Assembly: GCA_023399595.1 (NCBI GenBank)
Contig: JAEWOR010000019.1
Coordinates: forward strand, 1-64,000
Length of the DNA: 64,000 nucleotides
Direction of reading: 5' to 3'
DNA from: Bacteroidota bacterium
GTDB taxonomy: Bacteria > Bacteroidota > Bacteroidia > Flavobacteriales > Weeksellaceae
Shown in pieces: positions 1 to 8,894 of the stretch. A program made the translations under genes and the position numbers. How positions within the stretch are numbered: position 1 is the first letter of the stretch; every line of letters starts with the position of its first letter. Under the pieces are notes generated by a model. The model did not search any database. It saw nothing but the letters and a program-made list of their open reading frames with translations, and was not told where the DNA came from.

Positions 1-63
1 CTTAAAGTGTTTTCTACAATCTTCTTCGGTTCCAAAATTCGCCGTAAAACTGAAAATATTCAT
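1..63 (-). CDS. IS1595-type transposase, N-terminal 21 codons (cut by window edge)
   Basis: Reading on the minus strand from an ATG at 63, the sequence gives 21 open codons, MNIFSFTANFGTEEDCRKHF followed by K, and runs off the window. This matches the usual opening of IS1595/ISXO2-type transposases, in which a short N-terminal segment with an acidic-Cys-Arg pattern precedes a zinc ribbon and a DDE-type domain. A TAnnTTTG box on the minus strand at 84-91 lies 20 bases before the ATG. The terminal inverted repeat was not defined. Only the N-terminus is visible, so completeness cannot be judged. Confidence 0.55.
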   Translation of the reverse strand, partial: MNIFSFTANFGTEEDCRKHFK

Positions 64-129
64 CTGTAATAATTTGAATTACACAAATATACAAATTATT
101 AGGCAATCTTACGGATATTCATTAAAATA

Positions 130-1608
130 TTAAAGTTCTAAAGCTGGAGCTATAATTTTTTCCATTTTATTTTTTACTTGTCCCACAGAACCATTATAAT
201 TATTAACCAATAGCGAAAAAACAAGAGTTTTTCCTGAATTGGTTTTTAAATATCCTGCTAAAGTTTTAACTCTATTAAGGGTTCCTGTTTTAGCAAAAAC
301 TCTTCCATTAGCATCTCCTTGAAACATTGATTTTAAAGTTCCAGACTGCCCTCCAATGGGTAAAGAATCAAAAAAAGTTCTATAATATTTTTCATTCATT
401 AAAGAAGTCAAAAACTTCACCTGCGAAATAGCTGTTACTTTATTCCCTCTTGAAAGTCCACTTCCATCAGCATAAGAAAGCCCCTCTAAATCAAAAGAAG
501 AATTTCTAAGATGATCCACCACTACCATTCTTCCACTTTCAGAAGTTTGATCTCCATATTTATGGAATCCTACCGTCTTTAAAAAAGCCTCAGATAAAGA
601 ATTATCACTTCTTTGGTTAATGTAGTACATAATATCCGAAAGCATTGGAGATTTATATACCGATAAAGTTTTTCTAGCTTCTGGTTGTGCATCAGCCAAC
701 TTTGTAACCACTTTTCCACTTACCAATACTCCACTTTTAGCCATAGTTACTTTTAAACTATTAGCTAAAAATGCAGGTGCATCAGGTATTTTAGTTGTTA
801 ATGGTGCCTCTTGGTATTCTTCTGCAAACACTATTTTTTTAGCATACGGAGAAATATAAAAATATTTTTTATCGATAGAAGAAATATCTACTTTCTTATT
901 TCTATTACTGAAAAGTTTTTCGTTGGCAGGGTTTATATCTTTTGTACTCCCAACTGGTAAATAATAATTATTAACTTCTGTCCAAACAACATTTTCAGGA
1001 ATCATTGCAATATTCCCTTTAAATAAAGCAGTTTGAATAATAATATCTCCGTTTACTTTCTTAATTCCAGAATCTGTAATACTGTTCATAAAATTGGAAA
1101 CAATATCACGATAAGGACTTGCTCCACCTTTACTTGTTCCTAAAGATGGATCTCCACTTCCTACAATATAAATATTACCGTTTAAAACTCCATTTTCATC
1201 TATCTTTCCAGAATATTCCAGTTGAGTATTCCATCTAAATTTTTCACCTAGCATATTAATCGCCGTTTCGGTCGTCAACAATTTAGTTGTGGAAGCAGGA
1301 ATTAAAGGCATATCTTCATTATAAGAAGAAATAATTTTTTTGGTTTTAGGATCATACACTACAAACGCCCAATTTGCATTCTTTAAAACCGGATCTGCAG
1401 CCATTGCATTTAGGTTCACATCTACCATTTCTTTTGGTGATAAAACAACTTTTTCAGATGTTGAATTTTCTATATTAGATGGTAAATTACGAGATTTAGA
1501 ACCGTCAATCATGGATGAATACATCACTGTAGAAGGAGTAGTCTGTGCAAAAAGAAAAAAAACGGATAATAGTGAAACTCCTGAAATATACTTTTTTAAA
1601 TTAATCAT
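130..1608 (-). CDS. dacB: D-alanyl-D-alanine carboxypeptidase/endopeptidase, PBP4 type (peptidase S13)
   Basis: Periplasmic low-molecular-mass penicillin-binding protein that trims or cleaves peptidoglycan cross-links. All three serine-acyl-enzyme motifs are visible: SxxK at S106-K109 (PASTTKLLT), SxN at S334-N336 (RSDNSLSEA) and KTG at K440 (FAKTGTLNRVK). Residues 1-21 form a signal peptide ending in FFLFAQ. The length of 492 aa fits the S13 family (E. coli DacB is about 477 aa), with the large insert between the first two motifs typical of PBP4. It lies about 150 bases downstream of priA on the same strand; co-transcription is possible but not shown. Confidence 0.93.
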   Translation of the reverse strand: MINLKKYISGVSLLSVFFLFAQTTPSTVMYSSMIDGSKSRNLPSNIENSTSEKVVLSPKEMVDVNLNAMAADPVLKNANWAFVVYDPKTKKIISSYNEDMPLIPASTTKLLTTETAINMLGEKFRWNTQLEYSGKIDENGVLNGNIYIVGSGDPSLGTSKGGASPYRDIVSNFMNSITDSGIKKVNGDIIIQTALFKGNIAMIPENVVWTEVNNYYLPVGSTKDINPANEKLFSNRNKKVDISSIDKKYFYISPYAKKIVFAEEYQEAPLTTKIPDAPAFLANSLKVTMAKSGVLVSGKVVTKLADAQPEARKTLSVYKSPMLSDIMYYINQRSDNSLSEAFLKTVGFHKYGDQTSESGRMVVVDHLRNSSFDLEGLSYADGSGLSRGNKVTAISQVKFLTSLMNEKYYRTFFDSLPIGGQSGTLKSMFQGDANGRVFAKTGTLNRVKTLAGYLKTNSGKTLVFSLLVNNYNGSVGQVKNKMEKIIAPALEL

Positions 1609-1756
1609 ATATTTTTTATTTTATTCGATTGAAAAACAAGCAAATAGTTAAATCTTTAGTTTCTCATTCTCAATCACGAACGGTCAAAATTAAAAATTAT
1701 TATTGATTACCAATAGGTTATTGACTATAAAAGCCTATAAACTTTGTTAAAAATTG

Positions 1757-4204
1757 TTAAAAATCAACAATTATGCCTTTTCTTATAGATTTGTAAGCGC
1801 TAATTTCGTCAAATTCTTGCAGACTTTTTAATATCAAAGTTTTGAATTCCTGATATTTTTTCCCTCTCGGAAGTTTAAGCAAAATCTGAAACTGATACAT
1901 ATTGTTCAATCGTGCTATGGAAGCGGGTTCTGGACCCAAAATACATTCTTCGGGTAAATATTTTCTTAGAATAGATCCCAAAAACTGAGACGCACGATTC
2001 ACTTTATCTTCTCGGCGATGCTTCAACTCTATCATAATGAGCTTTGTAAACGGCGGATAATGAAACTTCTTTCTTTCTGTGAGGAAATAATTGTAAATAC
2101 CCGAAATATCTTCTTTTTGAATCAGCTCAAAAACTGGATTTTGAGGATTGTAAGTTTGAATTAAAACTTTTCCTTTTCCTGAAACCCTTCCTGCTCTTCC
2201 CGAAACCTGCGTCATCAACTGATAAGCGCGTTCCTCAGCACGGAAATCCTGAACATATAACATAGAATCTGCTCTCGGAATCGCTACCAATTCAATATGA
2301 TCAAAATCTAAACCTTTGGAAATCATTTGTGTTCCTACAATAATATCGGTTTCGCGGTCTTCAATTTTTTCGTAGAGTTTTTCGTACGCAAATTTCTTAC
2401 GCATTGAATCCACATCCATTCTATCAACTTCTGCGTCAGGGAAAAGTTTGGACAATTCTTCATGAATTTGCTCCACACCAACGCCTCTTTCATTGAGGTT
2501 TTCCGAATGACATTTAGGACAAACTTTCGGTTTTGAAGCTCGTTGACCACAATAATGGCATTTCATTTCATTCGAAAATTTATGATACGTCATCACCACA
2601 TCGCAATTGGAGCAATAATTAACGTAACCACAAGATTCACATTCTACAACATTGGCGTAACCACGGCGGTTATGAAGAACAATAGTTTGATTTTTATGTT
2701 CTAAATTCTGACGAATATTTTCCAATAAATAAAAGGAAAAATCTCCCGAAACATTCTTAGAATCCTGAGCTTCTTTAAAATTAATCAATTCAAATTTCGG
2801 CAAATCCACATTCCCGAATCTTTCACCTAGAAAAACATATTTCAACTTATCTTTTTGAGCCGCAAAATAGCTTTCTACAGAAGGTGTTGCCGAACCCAAA
2901 ATAAGATTCGCTTTATATTTCTGAGCTAAAATTTGAGCCGCATCTTTAGCATTAAAAACGGGTGAAACTTCACGTGGTCTATATGCCGAATCATGCTCCT
3001 CGTCTACGATTATCAAACCTAAATTCTGATAAGGAAGAAACAACGCATTTCGAGTTCCGATAAGAATTTTAAACTCGTTATTTTTTATTTTTCTCCAAAC
3101 TTCTACCCTTTCAAAATCGGTGAGTTTTTGATGATAAAATCCTAAAGCAGAACCGTATTTTTTCTCTAAACGCTGAGTAATCTGCTTGGTTAAAGCAATT
3201 TCTGGAAGCAAAAACAAAACATTTCTATCAGAATTAATACAGTCTTCAATTTTTTCTAGATAAATATGGGTTTTCCCCGAAGAAGTCACACCATGAAGAA
3301 GAACGTTTTTATGTTCAGCAAAAGCTTCATCCACAAGAATTTTAGCTTGGGTTTGGGCTTCCGTTAAAACTTCTAAATCTTCGGTTTCGCCTTCAAAACT
3401 TTGCAAACGATCTTTCTGCAAATAATATTCGTCCACCCAATTTTTATCCAACAAAGCTTTGATATGGGAGGCTCCAAAATATCCATCATCAAACAAATCC
3501 GATTTTTTTATTGCGAGATCTGGATTTTCGGTTTGCTTTTCTAAAATCGCTAAAAAAAGTTCCTTTTGTTTGGGTGCTCTTTTCAGTTGAGCCAAAATTT
3601 CTGTCAGTTGAAAATTCTGTAAAACCCCTTCTTTAATCCTCACATAAGCCACTTCTTTGGCTCGGTATTTTTCCGCAACCTGCTCATCAATTTCAATATA
3701 TTGCAAATCAATTAACGAGTTGATGGTTTTTATGATTTCTTTTTTTGGAATAAAAGCCTCGATATCCGTTAAATTAATCACTTGACGGACTTCCAAAGCT
3801 TGAATAAGATACATTTCGTTCACATCCAAATTCTGAAAATCTACAACAGCATTGGGTTTTAATTTTAAATAGGTTTCACTTTCCAATTTTAAAGACGATG
3901 GAAAAGCAAAACGATAAATATCGCCTAAATTGCAGAGATAATAGTCGGAAAGCCAATTCCAAAACTGAATTTGCTCAATGGGTAAAATAGGTTTTTGATC
4001 AAGAATATTGATAATTTCTTTCGGAACAAAAGTTTCGGGGACGTTTTGATGCAAATCCCAAACAATTCCTGTGTAGATTTTTTTTCCACCGAATTGCACC
4101 AAAACACGCATTCCCAATTGGATTTCGCTCAATAATTCATCGGGAACTTTATAGGTAAAAGATCCTTTTAAATGGAGTGGCAAAATTATCTGGGAGTAAT
4201 GCAA
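1757..4204 (-). CDS. priA: Primosomal protein N' (replication restart helicase PriA)
   Basis: Superfamily 2 DNA helicase that recognises stalled or D-loop forks and reloads the replicative helicase. Order of parts: N-terminal 3'-DNA-binding domain (about 1-100), winged-helix region, Walker A GVTSSGKT at 305-312, DEEH box at 401-404, then a zinc-binding insertion with paired cysteines (CESCGYVNYCSNC, CHYCG, CPKCH) inside the second helicase half. The 815 aa length is normal for Bacteroidota PriA. The ATG at 4204 gives the expected N-terminus MHYSQIILPL. No frameshift or missing motif is seen. Confidence 0.97.
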   Translation of the reverse strand: MHYSQIILPLHLKGSFTYKVPDELLSEIQLGMRVLVQFGGKKIYTGIVWDLHQNVPETFVPKEIINILDQKPILPIEQIQFWNWLSDYYLCNLGDIYRFAFPSSLKLESETYLKLKPNAVVDFQNLDVNEMYLIQALEVRQVINLTDIEAFIPKKEIIKTINSLIDLQYIEIDEQVAEKYRAKEVAYVRIKEGVLQNFQLTEILAQLKRAPKQKELFLAILEKQTENPDLAIKKSDLFDDGYFGASHIKALLDKNWVDEYYLQKDRLQSFEGETEDLEVLTEAQTQAKILVDEAFAEHKNVLLHGVTSSGKTHIYLEKIEDCINSDRNVLFLLPEIALTKQITQRLEKKYGSALGFYHQKLTDFERVEVWRKIKNNEFKILIGTRNALFLPYQNLGLIIVDEEHDSAYRPREVSPVFNAKDAAQILAQKYKANLILGSATPSVESYFAAQKDKLKYVFLGERFGNVDLPKFELINFKEAQDSKNVSGDFSFYLLENIRQNLEHKNQTIVLHNRRGYANVVECESCGYVNYCSNCDVVMTYHKFSNEMKCHYCGQRASKPKVCPKCHSENLNERGVGVEQIHEELSKLFPDAEVDRMDVDSMRKKFAYEKLYEKIEDRETDIIVGTQMISKGLDFDHIELVAIPRADSMLYVQDFRAEERAYQLMTQVSGRAGRVSGKGKVLIQTYNPQNPVFELIQKEDISGIYNYFLTERKKFHYPPFTKLIMIELKHRREDKVNRASQFLGSILRKYLPEECILGPEPASIARLNNMYQFQILLKLPRGKKYQEFKTLILKSLQEFDEISAYKSIRKGIIVDF

Positions 4205-4307
4205 AATCTAAATTAAAGCGTAAAAATAAAGTTTAATTTAGAAAAGTGCAATTTGGTTTTTCCAAAAAAGTTTTACAATGTGATATGAAGTTGTTGTCTG
4301 TGTCAAT

Positions 4308-4550
4308 TTATTTTTCGTCTTTATCCATCCCAAACATGGAATCTATCATCTTATTGGCGATTTCCCAAGTGCCCGTAAAGGTTTCCATTACTTCATTCCA
4401 ACCTTGAATAAGATCTTCTTTGATTAATAATTTGAACCAACCTTCCTGTGTGGCGTCTTCGTTGTTTTCTCTTTGTGTTTCAATGTAATTTTTGGCATGT
4501 TCTACCAAATCTACTTTGTCTTTTCCTTGATTAGTATTTTCCGAATCCAT
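4308..4550 (-). CDS. Hypothetical 80-aa acidic protein
   Basis: Not recognised as a named family. It is a short, highly charged, probably helical cytoplasmic protein without signal peptide or membrane segment. The central part has several Trp residues (EGWFKLL, QGWNEVM, GTWEIAN) and a Met-rich C-terminal stretch ending in DKDEK. It lies alone on the minus strand just upstream of priA (103-base gap), so the two may share a transcript. Codon use and the lack of a competing frame favour a real gene, but no function can be assigned. Confidence 0.6.
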   Translation of the reverse strand: MDSENTNQGKDKVDLVEHAKNYIETQRENNEDATQEGWFKLLIKEDLIQGWNEVMETFTGTWEIANKMIDSMFGMDKDEK

Positions 4551-4672
4551 TGTGTGTTATTTTTAAAAGTTCACATTAAAGTTACGAATCTTTTAATACA
4601 TTTTTAAAATAAACTTCATTAAAAAACGAAATTTTAAATATTCTAAAATCAATGAAAATTTTTGATGATAAT

Positions 4673-5581
4673 TTAAAAAAACAACTCAATCACTTTATAC
4701 CAAATTGCGGAAGTAAAAAAGCCCACAATAATGCTTATTCCGATGATGAGATTGGTGAGTTTGGTATTGAGTCTAAACTGTTCTGCAATGATACTGGAAG
4801 TTACCAAAGTGGGCATTGCGGCTTCGAAAATGGTAATTTTTGCTACATCTCCTTTAATTCCGAGAATTAAAGCCAAAACCAAAACAATTGCAGGCGCCAA
4901 AATTAATTTATACAACATAGAAGTTGAAATTTGGGGCATTAATTTTTTCCAACCATTGAATTTAAGTTGTAATCCAACAGAAAACAAGGCCAAAGGTCCA
5001 ACCGTTGCTGCCAATTTGTCGAAGAACGGTTCTGCGATCGTTAAATTCAAAAACTGAGAAATCACCAAAGCACTTATACAACCAATGAAAGGCGGAAAAG
5101 TGAAAAGTCTTTTCAGAATAAATTGTGCACTTACATTTCCAGATTTGCTTCCTCCTTTTAATGCAGAAATTATTCCTAAAGTGGACAATCCTAAAAACAT
5201 GGTTTGGTCGCAAATAATAGCAATACTCAGTAATTTTTCGCCATAAAAAGCAGAAATCAACGGAAAACCAATGAAAGAGGTATTGCTGTAACCGCTCGCC
5301 AAATCCAACGTACTTTGAGATCTTCTAGAATAGCCTTTGTATTTGCAATAGATTTTCATGAAAACCCCACTTCCCACCGCAATTAAAAGCGTTGCAAAAA
5401 TGGGAAAGAGCATTTCTTTGGACCATTCTACTTTCGGTAAATATTTAAAAGAAACAGCGGGTAAAGCCAAGTAAAGAATCCAAGTATTGATTCCTTTGTG
5501 CGCATCTGGATGTATGGATTTTGTTGCTTTGAAAACCATTCCAGCAATGATGCACATTGCTATCAAAACAAAATTTACCAT
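4673..5581 (-). CDS. AEC-family (auxin efflux carrier-like) transporter
   Basis: Inner-membrane permease of the AEC/BASS-like fold. The 302 aa chain is almost wholly hydrophobic, with about ten predicted membrane segments in two five-helix halves, the usual AEC layout. Typical family patterns are present, such as the GYSNTSFIGFPL segment in the first half and the matching AAMPTLVTSSIIAEQF segment in the second half, which contain the broken helices of the transport site. Substrates of bacterial AEC proteins are mostly organic acids such as malate; none can be inferred here. The gene stands alone. Confidence 0.85.
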   Translation of the reverse strand: MVNFVLIAMCIIAGMVFKATKSIHPDAHKGINTWILYLALPAVSFKYLPKVEWSKEMLFPIFATLLIAVGSGVFMKIYCKYKGYSRRSQSTLDLASGYSNTSFIGFPLISAFYGEKLLSIAIICDQTMFLGLSTLGIISALKGGSKSGNVSAQFILKRLFTFPPFIGCISALVISQFLNLTIAEPFFDKLAATVGPLALFSVGLQLKFNGWKKLMPQISTSMLYKLILAPAIVLVLALILGIKGDVAKITIFEAAMPTLVTSSIIAEQFRLNTKLTNLIIGISIIVGFFTSAIWYKVIELFF

Positions 5582-5601
5582 TTTTTAGATTTGAGATTTG
5601 A

Positions 5602-5634
5602 AACTTTAGACTTTGGACTTTGGACTTTGGACTG
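5602..5634. repeat. Short tandem repeat, about 8-bp unit (CTTTGGAC), about 4 copies
   Basis: A run of tandem ctttggac units, with a ctttagac first copy, lies just upstream of the AEC transporter start. Similar direct repeats of ataactc/ataattc follow at about 5762-5790. The surrounding 5582-5824 interval contains no gene. Such slippage-prone repeats are common in intergenic DNA of this group; no regulatory role is shown. Confidence 0.6.
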
Positions 5635-5824
5635 CAAATTTACTGACAATAAATTAAAAATTGAAAATTATCTGTAATAAAATTTAGATTTCTCAATTCC
5701 ATTTCGACAAGCTCAATGTCCTTTAGAAATCAAAATGGTTTAAAAAATATAATCCATATTCCATAACTCATAACTCATAATTCATAACTATCTCATCGTA
5801 TTCCACAAGCTCATTACTTCCACT

Positions 5825-6819
5825 TTATCCAAAGATTTTAAGATTTGATTTTTTTGGGTTCAGTGGGAAATAAATCAAAAAATTATCCGAAAAATGCGTA
5901 TCACCCATTAAATAAACGTCTTTTGAGAAACTATCTGTAGCATTTTCAATTTTCGATGGAGAAAGTTTTTAAATGTTAATATTAGGTATTGGAAGTTGTA
6001 AATCTTTAGGTTTCTCTAAAAACAGATGATTTTGAGCAAGTAATTTTTCATTCTCATCCCATAATTTCAAAATAATTAGACTTTGATTTCTAAGATTTTT
6101 ATTGATTAAATTTTCAATGTCGATGAGGTCAAATTCTATATTTTTAGTTAATATTTTTCCGTTAGGAACTATTGTTATTTCAGTTAATATTTTCCCTTTA
6201 AAATTTAAAAATTGATTTAAATTTTGAATATCCGTTATTAATCATAACGCTTTATTTTAAGGCAAATTCTGCATTTTTTTTTTAAATACTTACTGTTTTA
6301 AGGTTCTCAAAGGCGTTTCACTTAGCGAAGAAACACAAAATTTTTAATTAGGACGAATTACGGACAATCAGTATTAAATTTTAGTTGAAGAATATTTTCG
6401 CAAGCTTCAATTGGTTTTTAGCATCAAATTTCCAAATTCGGAACATATTTTCTGTTTTCCCAAAAGATTTTACATTCAAAAAAACTTCGGAAAAAGTACC
6501 TAAACCTTCAAAAATCAATTCTATATTTTGATTGTTCAATTTTTCCTTAGAAACGATAAATTTTGTCTGATAATCCCAATTTTCATTTGCTATCCACTGG
6601 ACATTTGTTTCGTTTTCGTCTAAAAAAAGAGTGGGAATAATTTTATTTGTCATCAAATCGGTATGAACCGTTCCTGGAACCGCGGCAGTAAGCCAGTTAT
6701 TTTCTTTTGCATTTTTAAATTACCATTTTTCCGTGGATAAATTTCGATTGGTGGTTTGAGCAAGAAGATTTTTTTCCAACAAGACAAAAAAAGCCAATAA
6801 AAATATAAAGTAGTTTCAT
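5825..6819 (-). pseudogene. Beta-mannosidase (GH2) remnant lacking the catalytic core
   Basis: Read on the minus strand, the remnant begins with a signal-peptide-like start at 6819 (MKLLYIFIGFFC) and then needs a frame change to continue as NRNLSTEKW, with a stop, then NNWLTAAVPGTVHTDL. From 6656 to 6381 it reads as the N-terminal sugar-binding domain (DENETNVQWIANENWDYQTKF, then SEVFLNVKSFGKT). A short gap follows. At 6240-5825 the C-terminal Ig-like parts appear (GKILTEITIVPNGKIL; DSFSKDVYLMGDTHFSDNFL) and end at a stop at 5825-5827. The whole (alpha/beta)8 barrel of the family, roughly 500 aa, is missing. The gene is therefore dead, removed by an internal deletion plus frameshifts. Confidence 0.8.
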
Positions 6820-6895
6820 GAATTAAATACTAAAATCTATGTGACGAAAATTAAACAAAATAATTATCTTAGTCTAATAATTTACACAAAAACAA

Positions 6896-7891
6896 ATGTC
6901 TAACAACCGAAGAAATTTCATCAAAAAATTAGGAATTGTAGGTGCTGCAATTGCCATTAATCCATTAGAAGCTGCTGAACTCATTCAACTTCCAGAAAAA
7001 AAAGCCATCAACAAGCCAATTGTTCTCTCTACATGGGATTTCGGAATACAGGCCAATGCCGAAGCGTGGAAAATTTTAGGCAACAAAGGAAGAGCTTTGG
7101 ATGCTGTGGAAAAGGGTGTTCGTTTGGTAGAAAACGATCCTACAGAACGAAGTGTGGGCTATGGTGGAAGACCTGATAGAGATGGAAAAGTAACTTTAGA
7201 CGCTTGTATTATGGACGAAAATTACAATATTGGTTCTGTGGCTGCTTTGGAACATATTAAAAATCCTATTTCTGTGGCAAGAGCGGTTATGGAAAAAACG
7301 CCTCACGTAATGTTGGTGGGTGATGGAGCTTTTGAATTTGCAATTTCTCAAGGTTTTAAAAAAGAAAATCTACTCACTCAAGAATCGGAAACAGAATGGA
7401 AAGATTGGCTGAAAGAAAGCAAATATAAACCTATCGTAAATATAGAAAACCACGATACTATTGGCATGATTGCACTTGATGAGTTTGGAAATCTTTCTGG
7501 AGCCTGCACTACAAGCGGAATGGCATTTAAAATGCACGGAAGAGTTGGCGATTCTCCTATTATTGGCGCTGGTTTGTATGTAGATAACGAAGTGGGTGCC
7601 GCAACTGCAACTGGACATGGCGAAGAAGTGATAAGAACTGTTGGAACTTATTTGGTGGTAGAATTGATGCGACAAGGAAAAACTCCCCAACAAGCTTGTA
7701 AAGAAGCCGTAGAAAGAATTGTAAAAACTAACCAAAGGCGCAACAAAAACTTAAAAGATATTCAGGTTGGCTTTATTGCTCTCAATAAAAAAGGAGAATA
7801 CGGCGCATATTGCATTCAGAGCGGTTTTAATTATGCAGTTCATAATGAAAAAAGCAATCAACTTTTAAAATCTGACTTTCATTTAAAATAA
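6896..7891 (+). CDS. Glycosylasparaginase (N4-(beta-N-acetylglucosaminyl)-L-asparaginase)
   Basis: N-terminal nucleophile hydrolase that splits the GlcNAc-Asn bond left after protease and glycosidase digestion of N-glycoproteins. The self-cleavage and catalytic site is seen as NHDTIG with Thr188 as nucleophile, followed by GNLSGACTTSG and GRVGDSPIIGAG, the substrate-binding loops. Residues 1-26 carry a Tat-like signal (NRRNFIKK, then a hydrophobic stretch ending at PLEA), so the product should act in the periplasm. At 331 aa it is close to the characterised Elizabethkingia meningoseptica enzyme. It lies next to remnants of beta-mannosidase and hexosaminidase genes, which fits N-glycan breakdown. 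It appears intact. Confidence 0.93.
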   Translation: MSNNRRNFIKKLGIVGAAIAINPLEAAELIQLPEKKAINKPIVLSTWDFGIQANAEAWKILGNKGRALDAVEKGVRLVENDPTERSVGYGGRPDRDGKVTLDACIMDENYNIGSVAALEHIKNPISVARAVMEKTPHVMLVGDGAFEFAISQGFKKENLLTQESETEWKDWLKESKYKPIVNIENHDTIGMIALDEFGNLSGACTTSGMAFKMHGRVGDSPIIGAGLYVDNEVGAATATGHGEEVIRTVGTYLVVELMRQGKTPQQACKEAVERIVKTNQRRNKNLKDIQVGFIALNKKGEYGAYCIQSGFNYAVHNEKSNQLLKSDFHLK

Positions 7892-7983
7892 AATTCTTAA
7901 AAAAAGTTAAAAAGAATATTTATTATATAATTTTATTTTTTTACCTTTATTAATATATATGAAAAACAATACATTAATAAAAT

Positions 7984-8169
7984 AAATGCCTAGTTCTTTT
8001 TTATATTGCTTACAACCAATTGATGAAAAAGAATAAATAAATATATAAGCCTCTCAAATTTACTTATATAAATTACTACAGAGTATAATCTGACTAAGCA
8101 GAAAAACAATTCCCAAAAACACAAAAAACTAGGAATATGAACACACTGCAAACTGAGTTCTAGGCATTT
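7984..8169. repeat. Gene-free interval with 10-bp inverted ends (AAATGCCTAG/CTAGGCATTT)
   Basis: The gap between the glycosylasparaginase and cutC (7892-8231) holds no convincing gene. It is very AT-rich. AAATGCCTAG at 7984-7993 is exactly inverted at 8160-8169, enclosing about 165 bases. This could be a small MITE-like element or chance in AT-rich DNA; no target duplication is evident. Confidence 0.3.
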
Positions 8170-8218
8170 TCTTCCTTTCATCTTTTTCATAAATTTAAAA
8201 TTCAAAACATTCTTTGCT

Positions 8219-8226
8219 TATATTTG
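8219..8226 (+). promoter_or_regulatory. Bacteroidota -7 box (TATATTTG) of cutC
   Basis: TAnnTTTG lies only 5 bases before the cutC ATG at 8232. Transcription would start at or next to the ATG, suggesting a leaderless or near-leaderless mRNA. The box overlaps codons of the upstream in-frame TTG start (8214), arguing against that start. No clear -33 TTG is seen. Confidence 0.5.
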
Positions 8227-8231
8227 TGCAT

Positions 8232-8894
8232 ATGACAAGATTAGAAATTGCATGTTTCAATGAAGCATCTGCATTAAAAACAATTCACGAAAATATAGAC
8301 AGAATAGAGCTTTGCGAGGATTATTCACTAGGTGGAATTACCCCAAAAATTTCTACACTTCAAAAGATAAAAACAGATTCTTCCATACCTGTTTTTGTGA
8401 TGATTCGTCCTCGTGGAAACGATTTTTGTTATTCTGAAAAAGAATTTGAATTGATGAAACAGCAAATTATTGATTTTAAAAATGCTGGAGCTGATGGTTT
8501 CGTATTTGGAATTCTGACCGACGATAATAAAGTAGAAATCAATAAAAACAAAGAACTTGTTGAGCTAGCGGATGGCTTACCTTGTACATTTCACAGAGCT
8601 TTTGATAGAGTTGAAAACTGGCAAGAAGCGTTAGAAGATGTTATCAGTTGTGGATTTTCTACGATCTTAACTGCTGGTGGCAAAAAAACAGCAATGGAAG
8701 GTTTAGAAATATTAAAATTAATGGAAAAGGAAGCTAAGAATAGAATTTCTATTTTAGTGGGAGGTGGCGTCAGATCGAGCAATGCAAAGGAACTTTCCAA
8801 AAATTTTAAATATTTACATTCTGCATGTGTTCAAAAAAATTCTGAGGAAGTCGATGTTGAAGAAATAAGAAAAATAAAAAATAAAATAAATTAA
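8232..8894 (+). CDS. cutC: CutC family protein (copper homeostasis-like)
   Basis: TIM-barrel protein of the CutC family. The start MTRLEIACFNEASAL, the central MIRPRGNDFCYS and FVFGILTDDNKV segments and the TFHRAFDR motif are all family signatures. Its role in copper handling is debated, and the biochemical function is unknown. Length is 220 aa from the ATG at 8232; an in-frame TTG at 8214 is rejected because a -7 promoter box overlaps it. The stop codon overlaps the ATG of the next gene by one base (TAATG), so the two are surely co-transcribed. Confidence 0.92.
   Translation: MTRLEIACFNEASALKTIHENIDRIELCEDYSLGGITPKISTLQKIKTDSSIPVFVMIRPRGNDFCYSEKEFELMKQQIIDFKNAGADGFVFGILTDDNKVEINKNKELVELADGLPCTFHRAFDRVENWQEALEDVISCGFSTILTAGGKKTAMEGLEILKLMEKEAKNRISILVGGGVRSSNAKELSKNFKYLHSACVQKNSEEVDVEEIRKIKNKIN

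Noticed and set aside
7990..8205. Minus-strand 71-aa reading frame in the cutC upstream gap
   Set aside because: Low-complexity hydrophobic composition, no recognisable family and no promoter. It lies in AT-rich DNA inside an inverted-repeat interval.
8214..8231. Upstream TTG start of cutC
   Set aside because: A -7 promoter box overlaps these codons, and the family begins at MTRLEIACF, which is the ATG at 8232.
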